Shown here piece after piece: positions 9,057 through 16,168 of a DNA stretch of 64,000 bases. The position numbers and the translations under genes are program-made. The DNA is taken from NCBI GenBank assembly GCA_022823945.1, contig JAJEBK010000024.1, positions 51,431-115,430 on the forward strand, written 5' to 3'. Position 1 is the stretch's first letter; each line of letters starts with the position of its first letter. The notes beneath the pieces are model-generated. The model saw only the letters and a list, made by a program, of their open reading frames with translations. It was not told the origin of the DNA and did no database searches. This DNA comes from Anaerolineae bacterium (GTDB lineage Bacteria > Chloroflexota > Anaerolineae > Aggregatilineales > Phototrophicaceae).

Positions 9057-10331
9057 TTAGCCTTCGAATGTATCCCAGGTTTCCCAGAGTTGGTCCAGGT
9101 CTTCCTGGATTACCGGCGCAATTTCATCAAGCGCTTCTTGGGCGGGTATGCCGTCTTCGATCATTAAGCTATTCAAGGTTTCGCTTATGTGACCGTAGGC
9201 ATTCCAGACCGTCGGCACAAAGACGGTGGAGCGTCCCAGTTGGATCGCCGCCAGCAATTCCTGGCGACCCTCGCTGCCCTGCGCCCAGTTCAATTCTTCC
9301 GCCATGCGCATATTCAGCGGCAGTCCACCTCCCTCGGCGCGCAAACGATTGCCCTCGGTGCCCCAGAAGAGAACAAACTGTAGCGCCTCTACCAGGTTAT
9401 CGCTGCCACTGAGCGCCATCAATTCGTCTGATCCCGTATAGACCCAAGGCGCTTGGCCTTCCTCTTCCACCGGATTTGGCGCTGCGCCCCAATTGATCCC
9501 GGACGCTTCCAGCAGAGGCTGGGCAATCGGGCTGTCTTCAACGGACATGCCCAGTTGGCCAGCTGCCAGCATATCCACAGAGGAGTTGCCCACCAGGCTG
9601 AGGTCGGCCCCCGAAAGCACACTGTCGCTGCCGTGCATATCGGCGACAACCTGATAGAAATGGGCAGTTGCCTCGTCATTCACATAACCAATGACGTTGC
9701 GCCCATCGTCACTGAAATAATGGGCGGGTTCCATCCACCAGGGCTGCGGTAGCGTCGCGCCCCAAACACGTTCCGACATATCATCGCTGTACATGGACAA
9801 CTGCTCGGCGGCATCTGCATATTCGTCTATTGTCATCGGCTCTGTGGGCGATGGATGCGGGATGCCAGCGGCATCAAACAGATCCTTGTTGTAGAACAAG
9901 TTGTAGCCGGCGGTGAATGTGCCCAGGCAGTACACTTGGCCATCCAACGTGCAGTTTCTCGATACCGCGCCGGCGTTGTAGTCTTCGATTTCCACGCCCG
10001 CAGCCGCCAAGGTCTCGTCGATTGGCGCGACCAACCCAGCCCTGATCCAGCGGATAACATAGGGGAAAGCCAGATCGGGCGGTTGCCCGGCCAGGAAGGC
10101 TGTGTCGACTTTGGTAACATATTCACCTTCGGGCACATCGGTAATCTGTACCTTGATGTTCGGATGCGCGGCTTCGAAGGCTTCGACCACTGACGGCAAG
10201 AAACCAGTGCCGTCCAAAAACATCCACAGGTCAAGCGTAACTTCTTCGTCCTGTGCGATTGCCGTTCCAAAAGAGAAACTCAACAGCATTGCAGTGGCTG
10301 TCAGAAAGATAACTCAGGCAAAGCGGGTCAT
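9057..10331 (-). CDS. Sugar ABC transporter substrate-binding protein with in-frame TGA in the signal peptide
   Basis: Extracellular binding protein of the MalE type (SBP_bac_1), expected to deliver a sugar to the downstream permeases. The uninterrupted part runs from an ATG at 10289 (410 residues), but its first 13 residues are only the second half of a signal peptide with no basic n-region. Upstream, in the same frame, a good start exists: AAGGAAAAGGAA, then ATG at 10331, coding MTRFA, then TGA at 10314-10316, then VIFLTATAMLLSFSFG... ending AIAQD. Reading the TGA as a sense codon (TTA would give Leu) restores a textbook signal peptide. TGA is used as a normal stop elsewhere in the window. 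This is therefore a recent nonsense mutation, a sequence error, or a gene read by re-initiation at 10289. Mature features include DLWMFLDGTG and a typical C-terminal helix region. Confidence 0.85.
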
Positions 10332-10364
10332 TTCCTTTTCCTTTCTTCGTCAACGAGATACATG

Positions 10365-10393
10365 ATTATTCGTACAGGCCATCTGGTTTTCAA
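10365..10393 (-). promoter_or_regulatory. Promoter of the fructan/sucrose-type ABC operon
   Basis: On the minus strand, TTGAAA (10388-10393) is followed by a 17-base spacer and AATAAT (10365-10370), a near-consensus housekeeping promoter. It lies about 35 bases upstream of the ATG at 10331, supporting that ATG, not 10289, as the ancestral start of the binding-protein gene. Confidence 0.55.
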
Positions 10394-10569
10394 GCAAATA
10401 ATCCTCCCATTTCCTACCTTGGCTTCGAAAGGGAATTATACCTCAATAGTAGGCTATGAGTGGGGAAATATCACCAAGCTGGTGGGAATGACGGTACTTG
10501 CAGGAGCCTGTGCAGAACAAGCGGAAGTAAACCGCTGTCTGCTATTCGATGCAATTCGCTAATTGCTGA

Positions 10570-12030
10570 TTATGTCAATGCAGGTTTGCGCAGATGCCAG
10601 TCGGTCGCTTCTTGATATGCACATCCGATGCGCAGCATACGCGCTTCGTCAAAAGGCGCGCCCAGCAGCTGCAAACCGATCGGCAGTCCCGCTTCGTCAA
10701 AGCCACAGGGCAAGCTCAAGCCACAGAGGCCCGCCAGATTCGCCGAGATTGTCAACACATCAGCCAGGATCATGCGCAGCGGGTCATCCATCACTTCGCC
10801 AAAGCGGAAAGCCGTGGTCGGCGCGACCGGCGCAAGCAGCGCATCCACTTGCGCGAACAGAGCGTCAAAGTCGCGGCGGATCAATGTGCGCACCGCCTGC
10901 GCCTTGCCATAATAGGCATCGTAATAGCCAGCCGAAAGCGTATACGTACCCAGCATGATGCGGCGTTTGGCTTCTTCGCCAAAACCAGCGCCGCGCGTCT
11001 TTTTGTAGCTATCGATGAGGTCGCTGCCCTCCACGCGCGCGCCAAAACGAACGCCGTCAAAGCGAGCGAGGTTGGCGCTGGCTTCAGCCATGGCGATGAT
11101 GTAATAGGCGGGCAAGCAATACTCGGCATGTGCCAGGCTGACCTCGCGCACTTCCGCGCCCAGACTCTGCAATTGATCCGCCGCCGCCCGAACAGCTCGC
11201 TCAACTTCTGGCTGCAAACCCTCGGCGAAGTACTCGGCAGGCAAGCCGATCTTCAAGCCGCGGAGTTCGCCCTGCATCTCCGTCAGGTAATCCGGCACAG
11301 GCGCTGGCATGCTGGTGGAATCCAGCGGGTCGTGCCCGGCGATGACCGCCATGACGCGCGCCACATCCTCGACGCTGCGGGCGAAAGGACCTGTCTGGTC
11401 GAATGACGAGCCATAGGCGATCAGTCCATACCGCGAAACGCGTCCATAGCTGGGCTTCAAAGCCGAAATGCCACAGAAAGACGCGGGCTGGCGGATGCTG
11501 CCGCCGGTGTCGCTGCCCAGGCTGGCCATCACCATATTCGCCGCGACCGCCGCCGCGCTGCCGCCACTGCTGCCGCCGGGCACATGCTCGCTGTTCCAGG
11601 GGTTGCGCGTCGGGAAGTAGCCGCTGTTTTCGGTGGACGAGCCCATGGCGAATTCGTCCATGTTGAGTTTGCCCAGCAACACCGCGCCCGCTTCTTTCAA
11701 GCGCGCCACGGCCGTCGCGTCAAAAAGCGGCACATAGCCCTGCAAGATGCGCGAGCCGCAGGTCGTTTCGATACCTTGGGTAGAAAGCACATCTTTCAGC
11801 GCGATGGGGATGCCCAGCAGCGGGCGTTCGTCGCCATTGGCGCGGGCATTATCAGCGGCGCGCGCCTGCTCCAGCGCAATCTCGGGCGTCACCTTGATAA
11901 AAGCGCGGATGGCTGAATCATGCCGATCGATCTGCTGCAAATGCGCCTGGCACAAGTCCAGCGCCGAGATCTCGCCGGACTGCATTTTCTGCAGGGCATC
12001 GCTAATTGTCAGTCGCGTCAAATCTGCCAT
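10570..12030 (-). CDS. gatA: Asp-tRNA(Asn)/Glu-tRNA(Gln) amidotransferase subunit A
   Basis: 486-residue amidase-signature protein, the glutaminase subunit of GatCAB, which converts Glu-tRNA(Gln) and Asp-tRNA(Asn) to the amidated forms. The catalytic triad is intact: Lys79 (IALKD), cis-Ser154 (PGGSSGGSAA) and nucleophile Ser178 (DTGGSIRQP). Length and the closing region (FDEARMLRIGCAYQ) fit GatA better than other amidases. I chose ATG 12030; a TTG at 12060 would only add a basic decapeptide. gatB and gatC are not in the window. It is followed by coaE-side repeats rather than other translation genes. Confidence 0.93.
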   Translation of the reverse strand: MADLTRLTISDALQKMQSGEISALDLCQAHLQQIDRHDSAIRAFIKVTPEIALEQARAADNARANGDERPLLGIPIALKDVLSTQGIETTCGSRILQGYVPLFDATAVARLKEAGAVLLGKLNMDEFAMGSSTENSGYFPTRNPWNSEHVPGGSSGGSAAAVAANMVMASLGSDTGGSIRQPASFCGISALKPSYGRVSRYGLIAYGSSFDQTGPFARSVEDVARVMAVIAGHDPLDSTSMPAPVPDYLTEMQGELRGLKIGLPAEYFAEGLQPEVERAVRAAADQLQSLGAEVREVSLAHAEYCLPAYYIIAMAEASANLARFDGVRFGARVEGSDLIDSYKKTRGAGFGEEAKRRIMLGTYTLSAGYYDAYYGKAQAVRTLIRRDFDALFAQVDALLAPVAPTTAFRFGEVMDDPLRMILADVLTISANLAGLCGLSLPCGFDEAGLPIGLQLLGAPFDEARMLRIGCAYQEATDWHLRKPALT

Positions 12031-12114
12031 GGCTGCCGTCCGCCGCTCTTTATCGCGCAACCATCATAGCAGACTGGCAGCCGCATTACGCCCCTCTTTC
12101 GCGCCACGCGACCT

Positions 12115-12215
12115 ACCCCACCCCCGGCCCCTCCCCGAAGCATCAGGGAGGGGAGAATTGACTAGAAATCTCGCCAAAACATCCCTCCATTGCTATGGGG
12201 GGACCGAGGGGGGTT
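12115..12215. repeat. Composite GC-hairpin repeat, copy 1 (arms A and B)
   Basis: Arm A is a hairpin (CCCCTCCC 12128-12135 / GGGAGGGG 12146-12153) preceded by CCACCCCCGGC. Arm B, about 45 bases on, is a block reading GGGGGGACCGAGGGGGG (about 12196-12212). The same A-spacer-B layout recurs at 14775-14902 and 18745-18838. Arm B here supplies the last codons and stop of coaE. Confidence 0.7.
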
Positions 12216-12813
12216 GCATTTTGTGCCAGGCCGCCACGACCTGCGCGCGCGTCTCGGCGAGCGAGCCAGCGTTGCGAATGATCACATCCGCCGCGGCCAG
12301 CTTTTCAGCCTGGCTATTTTGCGCGGCGATGCGCTGCTGTGCCTGCGCTTTTGTCATGCCCCGCTGCTCGACCAAGCGCGAAAGCTGGCTGGCTGGCGGC
12401 GCATCCACCACCCAGACGGCATCGACAGCCTCGCGCAGCGCGCCTTCCAGCAGCTTTATGGCTTCAATGACAACTACATCGGACTCGGCAGCGCGCACCA
12501 GAGTCTCAATGCGCCTCCGCACAGCCGGATGGGTGATGGCTTCCAACTGGCGCAGAGAGGCGGGCTCTGAGAAGACGATCTCGGCTAATTTTGAGCGGAC
12601 GATTTCGCCATCCGCATCCAATATGTGATCACCAAATGCCTGGACGATGGCGGCATGAGCGGGCTGACCGCGGCGTATGACCGCATGCGCGACCTGGTCG
12701 GCATCGATCGTGAATGCGCCCAGCTCTTTCAGCAGTCGGCGCGCCAGCGACTTGCCCATGGCGATGTTGCCGGTCAATCCGATGATGGTTTTGCCGGGCC
12801 AGGCTGCGCTCAA
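12193..12813 (-). CDS. coaE: Dephospho-CoA kinase
   Basis: 206-residue P-loop kinase for the last step of coenzyme A synthesis. The P-loop GLTGNIAMGKS lies at residues 12-22; DADQVAH and the HPAVRRRIE region follow in family order. No ATG lies between the upstream frame and the P-loop. A TTG at 12813 with AGGAG nine bases before it gives the right N-terminus, so I use it. The last seven residues (QPPSVPP) and the stop are encoded by the B arm of an intergenic repeat, so the natural C-terminus appears to have been replaced by repeat sequence. Confidence 0.88.
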   Translation of the reverse strand: MSAAWPGKTIIGLTGNIAMGKSLARRLLKELGAFTIDADQVAHAVIRRGQPAHAAIVQAFGDHILDADGEIVRSKLAEIVFSEPASLRQLEAITHPAVRRRIETLVRAAESDVVVIEAIKLLEGALREAVDAVWVVDAPPASQLSRLVEQRGMTKAQAQQRIAAQNSQAEKLAAADVIIRNAGSLAETRAQVVAAWHKMQPPSVPP

Positions 12814-12956
12814 TGGTGCTGGCTCCTGTCTGTGGCGGACACAGCAATTTGACCATATCCGTCTCGAGCTGGCAACGCATCCCCCCTGCAAGAAGTCTGC
12901 CGCATGCGACTATACAAACACCAAAATAGAACAATTGTACTATTTAATTAACGCGA

Positions 12957-13037
12957 CTGAAGAGATGCTCGGACACGGCCGGATGCCAAGCCGGACCCGT
13001 TGCCAGCCGGAGGGCGAGTTTTGGGCATCTCTTTTAG
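12957..13037 (+). other. Long structured inverted repeat upstream of the terminase genes
   Basis: Nine-base perfect arms AAGAGATGC (12960-12968) and GCATCTCTT (13025-13033) enclose about 56 bases with further pairing (TCG/CGA inside the stem and three CCGG segments able to form inner hairpins). The right arm is followed by TTAGTTT. It ends 30 bases before the start of the small terminase gene. It may be a 5' leader RNA, an intrinsic terminator, or a DNA site bound by the terminase (pac-like). I do not recognise it as a known riboswitch. Confidence 0.5.
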
Positions 13038-13067
13038 TTTGCCGTCCCAATCACAGAGGAACCGCCC

Positions 13068-13721
13068 ATGTCGCGCCGTTATTCGCTGGAAACCAAGATC
13101 GACGCGCTCAACCAGATCGACCAGCATGATGGCGATGCCGCCCTGGTCGGCGATGTGCTGGAGATCCCGGTTGCGACCCTGCGCAACTGGCTGGCGAAAG
13201 AAAGCGATTTGCGGAGCGCGTATGCGGCGCGGCGACAGCGTCAGTACGAACGGCTGAAGCGCGATCTGCAAAGCGACATGCTGTTGCGCGGCAAAGACAT
13301 CCTGGCGCAGTTGGATGCCGAACGGCTGGCAAAAGCGCCGCTCAATCAACTGGCAGCCGCTCTGGGCAGCCTGGTGACCCATGCCTTGAAATTGGAGGAG
13401 GCGATACAACCCCGTGCCGAAGACGACGAGCGCGTCATCCGAGTCGAATACTATTACGATGGTCAGGTCCAGGATGCTCCACCCTGGGCAGGCGCAAGTG
13501 ATGGACGACCCCGCGCGGTTCAAAGTGGTGGCTTGCGGACGCCGCTGGGGCAAGACCGAGCTGGGCAAAACGGCGCTGCTGCGGCTGGCGCTGCAACCGG
13601 GGCGGCGCGCATGGTGGCTGGCGCCGACCATCATGATGGCCAGCCAGGTATGGCGCGACCTGAAGAACAGCCTGCACAGCCTGAAATACGCCAGCATAAG
13701 CGAAACCGAAAAGCGCATTGA
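13068..13721 (+). CDS. Phage terminase small subunit-like protein
   Basis: 217-residue reading frame. Residues 5-60 form a helix-turn-helix (EIPVATLRNWLAKESDL) like terminase small subunits that recognise the packaging site, followed by a helical region rich in Arg/Gln/Leu (60-125) typical of the oligomerisation domain. The start has GAGGAA about 8 bases upstream. The last 80 or so residues overlap the large subunit gene in another frame (13474-13721) and are low-complexity Gly/Ala/Gln/Arg, so the functional protein may really end near residue 140 (EYYYDGQVQDAPPW) and the stop have been lost. No other phage gene lies nearby. Confidence 0.65.
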   Translation: MSRRYSLETKIDALNQIDQHDGDAALVGDVLEIPVATLRNWLAKESDLRSAYAARRQRQYERLKRDLQSDMLLRGKDILAQLDAERLAKAPLNQLAAALGSLVTHALKLEEAIQPRAEDDERVIRVEYYYDGQVQDAPPWAGASDGRPRAVQSGGLRTPLGQDRAGQNGAAAAGAATGAARMVAGADHHDGQPGMARPEEQPAQPEIRQHKRNRKAH

Positions 13722-14652
13722 TATCGCTGGCGGCGGCATGATCGCCGTGCGCAGCGCACACCATCCCGATAGCCTGCGCGGAGAAGGGCTCGACCTGGCG
13801 GTGCTGGACGAAGCCGCCTTTATGCAGCCGCGCGTCTGGCACGAGATCGTGCGCCCCATGCTGACGACCACGCGAGGCAGCGCGCTCTTCCTCAGCACGC
13901 CGCTGGGCAAAAACTGGTTCTACGATCTTTTTCGCATCGGCATGCACAGCGCGGAAAACGAATATGCCGCCTTCCACTTCAGCACAGCCAGCAACCCGCT
14001 CATCGCCGCCGCCGAGCTGGAGAGCATCCGCCGCCGCACGACCGAGCATATCTGGCGCGTGGAATATCTCGCCCAGTTCAGCGACGAAAGCGGCTCGGTG
14101 TTTCGCGGGATTCGCCAGGCGGTGCAGCCTCTGCGCCAAAGCGGGCCACTCGCCGGGCACAGCTATGTCGCCGGCATCGACTGGGGGCGCAGTCACGACT
14201 TCACCGTCATCGCCATCATCGATGCGACAGAGCGTCGGCTGGTGGCGCTGGATCGCTTCAACGAGATCGGCTGGGGGTTGCAGCGGGGACGTCTGAAATC
14301 GCTGGCGCAGCGCTGGGGAACGCAGGTCATCTGGGCGGAGAGCAACAGCATTGGCGCGCCCAATATCGAAGCGCTGCAAGCCGAGGGTCTGCCTGTGCGC
14401 GGCTTTGCCACCACCGCCAAGAGCAAATCGCCGCTCATCGAATCGCTGGCGCTGGCGCTCGAACGCCGCCAATTGTCGCTGCTGGACGATCCCGTGCTGC
14501 TGGGCGAGCTGGCCAGTTATGCGCTGGAACGTCTGCCGGGCGGTGGCTATCGTTACAGCGCGCCACCCGGCATGCATGACGACACGGTCATCGCGCTGGC
14601 GCTGGCCTGGCACGGCGTGATCAACAGCGGCGCTCGCTTCGACTTTGCATGA
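13474..14652 (+). CDS. Phage terminase large subunit
   Basis: 392 residues from ATG 13474 (an ATG at 13459 is also possible). ATPase domain: Walker A GRRWGKT at 22-28, Walker B LAVLDEA with Asp112-Glu113, and coupling motif LFLST at 138-142. RNase-H-like nuclease domain: Asp236 (GIDWG), Glu289 (IWAES) and Asp369/Asp370 (MHDDT). All key residues are kept, so the protein looks functional. It powers DNA packaging into a prohead in phages. Only the small-subunit-like gene accompanies it; portal, capsid and tail genes are absent, and the next gene is a peptidase. It is either a prophage scar or a domesticated pair. Confidence 0.88.
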   Translation: MLHPGQAQVMDDPARFKVVACGRRWGKTELGKTALLRLALQPGRRAWWLAPTIMMASQVWRDLKNSLHSLKYASISETEKRIDIAGGGMIAVRSAHHPDSLRGEGLDLAVLDEAAFMQPRVWHEIVRPMLTTTRGSALFLSTPLGKNWFYDLFRIGMHSAENEYAAFHFSTASNPLIAAAELESIRRRTTEHIWRVEYLAQFSDESGSVFRGIRQAVQPLRQSGPLAGHSYVAGIDWGRSHDFTVIAIIDATERRLVALDRFNEIGWGLQRGRLKSLAQRWGTQVIWAESNSIGAPNIEALQAEGLPVRGFATTAKSKSPLIESLALALERRQLSLLDDPVLLGELASYALERLPGGGYRYSAPPGMHDDTVIALALAWHGVINSGARFDFA

Positions 14653-14679
14653 AATGAGCCGCAGAAGGTTCACCAAGAA

Positions 14680-14742
14680 AGTAATGCAACAAAAGGAAGG
14701 CACGGCGTAGGGGTGACTCTTGAGTCGCCCGTGAAGCTATCC
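14680..14742 (+). repeat. GTAGGGG/GAGTCGCCC dispersed repeat, copy 1
   Basis: Contains AAGTAATGCAACAAAAGGAAG, then GGCGTAGGGGTGACTC and TTGAGTCGCCCG. The reverse complement of 37262-37322 matches it over about 50 bases with few differences, so the two are inverted copies of the same element. Related shorter copies lie at 16086-16112, 31896-31935, 32312-32346 and 37349-37385. Confidence 0.65.
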
Positions 14743-14774
14743 CCGACCATCCCGATGCTGACAACAGGATATAT

Positions 14775-14902
14775 AACCCCACCCCCGGCCCCTCCCCGAC
14801 GAGTCGGAGAGGGGAGTTTCGGTAGCTGTCGCACGACATGACGATAGAATCCGCGCATGGTTTGCCTCCCCATGACCTGTCGGGGGGATTGAGGGGGGTG
14901 AA
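14775..14902. repeat. Composite GC-hairpin repeat, copy 2 (arms A and B)
   Basis: Arm A forms a 12-bp stem (14789-14800 with 14803-14814, one mismatch, GA loop). Arm B (about 14865-14902) reads CCTCCCCATGACCTGTCGG followed by a G-rich block GGGGATTGAGGGGGG, then AATTTTTT. On the plus strand the T-run after arm B could end transcription. Confidence 0.7.
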
Positions 14903-14990
14903 TTTTTTGCGCTCTTTGCATGGATTTTCAGTTCCAGCAAGCGTGTCCTGTCCTCACCATCCCGATGGGGGGCGATTCGGTGACATGCTG

Positions 14991-14999
14991 TGCTACAAT
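14991..14999 (+). promoter_or_regulatory. Extended -10 promoter of the M42 peptidase gene
   Basis: TGC-TACAAT at 14991-14999 is an extended -10 element 29 bases before the ATG at 15028. The same TGC-TACAAT appears before the L-fuconolactonase gene at 34122-34130. No clear -35 hexamer is needed or seen. Confidence 0.45.
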
Positions 15000-15027
15000 G
15001 CGGCGAAATCCAGCGCAAGGACTTTCT

Positions 15028-16083
15028 ATGTATAATCCCAAGGCACATCTAAAGCGGCTGGTCGAGACGCACGCGCCCAGTGGCTACGAAACGCCAGTGA
15101 CGGAATTGCTGCGTGATGAATGGGCGGCGCTTGTGGACGAATTCGAAAGCGACCGCCTGGGCAGTTTGATCGGAATCAAGCATGGACACGGCGGCGGACG
15201 CAAAGTCATGCTGGCGGCGCACATGGACGAGATCGGCTTGATGGTGCGCGAGATTGTCGATGGCTTCGTCTATGTGCATCGCATCAGCGGCATCGACCCG
15301 CGCGTGATGCTGGCGCAGCCGGTTTTGGTGCATGGCGAGCGCGTTTTGCCCGGCGTCATCGCCACCATGCCCCCGCACATGTTGACAGCCAGCGATACCA
15401 AACGGTATCCGCCCATTGATGCGTTGGTGGTCGATGTCGGCTTGCCTGCCGAAGAAGTCGAGCAGATCGTGCAGGTTGGCGACCTGGTCACCATGGACGC
15501 GCCTATGATCGACCTGGAAGGGCGGCTGGCGGCATCCAAAGCCATGGACGACCGCGCCTGCATCGCTGTCATCACCACTTGCCTGGAGCTGCTGCGCGGC
15601 ATGCGGCACGAGTGGGATGTGTTCGCGGCAGCCACGGTGCAAGAAGAAGTCGGCTTGCGCGGCGCAACCACAGCCGCCAATCACATCAAGCCCGATTGCG
15701 CGATCGCCCTGGATGTGGGATTCGCCGAGCAGCCGGGCGTATCAAATGGAGCCAGGCTGGGCGGGGGACCGCAACTGGGCATCGGCGCGAATTTTCATCC
15801 CAAAATGGTCAAGCGGCTGCAAGATGTCGCTGCCTATCACGACATCAGCTGGCAGCACGATATTATGCCGGCGCGCACTGGCACCGATGCCTGGGCCATC
15901 CAGGTCGCGCGCGAGGGCGTCCCAACTGCCCTGCTGAGCATCCCCTTGCGCAACATGCACTCGCCAGTCGAAACCCTGGACCTGAAAGATATCGAACGCT
16001 GTGGACGCCTGCTGGCGCATTTCATCTGCGGGCTGGATGAAGATTTTGTGGAGTACCTGTCGCTGTTGCCCGCAGAGGAGTAA
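15028..16083 (+). CDS. M42 family metallopeptidase (glutamyl aminopeptidase/endoglucanase-M type)
   Basis: 351-residue cytosolic M42 aminopeptidase. The two-metal site and catalytic residues are in place: His65 and Asp67 (AAHMDEIG), Asp of KAMDDRA, the catalytic Glu-Glu of TVQEEVGLRG, Asp of ALDVGF, and His of NMHSPVET. The ATG at 15028 has AAGG about 7 bases before it; the frame extends further left without family similarity. It probably degrades short peptides. Genes on both sides are unrelated; the stop is followed by two repeat blocks. Confidence 0.9.
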   Translation: MYNPKAHLKRLVETHAPSGYETPVTELLRDEWAALVDEFESDRLGSLIGIKHGHGGGRKVMLAAHMDEIGLMVREIVDGFVYVHRISGIDPRVMLAQPVLVHGERVLPGVIATMPPHMLTASDTKRYPPIDALVVDVGLPAEEVEQIVQVGDLVTMDAPMIDLEGRLAASKAMDDRACIAVITTCLELLRGMRHEWDVFAAATVQEEVGLRGATTAANHIKPDCAIALDVGFAEQPGVSNGARLGGGPQLGIGANFHPKMVKRLQDVAAYHDISWQHDIMPARTGTDAWAIQVAREGVPTALLSIPLRNMHSPVETLDLKDIERCGRLLAHFICGLDEDFVEYLSLLPAEE

Positions 16084-16085
16084 AT

Positions 16086-16112
16086 ATGGCGGGTCACCGC
16101 CTCGCCCCTACA
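16086..16112. repeat. GTAGGGGCGAG dispersed repeat, short copy
   Basis: GGCGGGTCACCGCCTCGCCC followed by CTAC. Its reverse complement matches 37349-37373 closely (GTAGGGGCGAGGCGGCGACTC form). It sits directly after the M42 gene stop. Confidence 0.5.
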
Positions 16113-16128
16113 CACCCCGCATAATATT

Positions 16129-16166
16129 CGCCTCCCCTGACTTGTCGGGGGGACTGAGGGGGTCAA
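16129..16166. repeat. GC-hairpin repeat, arm B only
   Basis: CGCCTCCCCTGACTTGTCGG followed by GGGGACTGAGGGGGTC. The CCCC-GAC/GTC-GGGG pairing is kept. It ends 3 bases before the stop of the minus-strand gene at 16169, so for that gene it occupies the terminator position. Confidence 0.65.
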
Positions 16167-16168
16167 TC

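Larger units (their letters stand above)
14653..15027. other. Gene-free stretch holding two repeat families and a promoter
   Basis: After the terminase stop comes a copy of the GTAGGGG/GAGTCGCCC repeat (about 14680-14740), then the composite GC-hairpin repeat (14775-14902), then the promoter of the M42 peptidase gene. No credible coding region is visible on either strand. Confidence 0.6.

Noticed and set aside
9057..10331. TGA read as tryptophan (alternative genetic code)
   Set aside because: TGA is the normal stop of several intact genes here (for example at 1360-1362 and the end of the terminase gene at 14652).
10362..10562. 66-codon frame in the gap before gatA
   Set aside because: It runs over the promoter of the ABC operon, lacks a ribosome site and has no protein-like pattern.
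13068..14652. Complete prophage
   Set aside because: Only the terminase pair is present; no integrase, portal, capsid, tail, lysis genes or attachment sites were seen.
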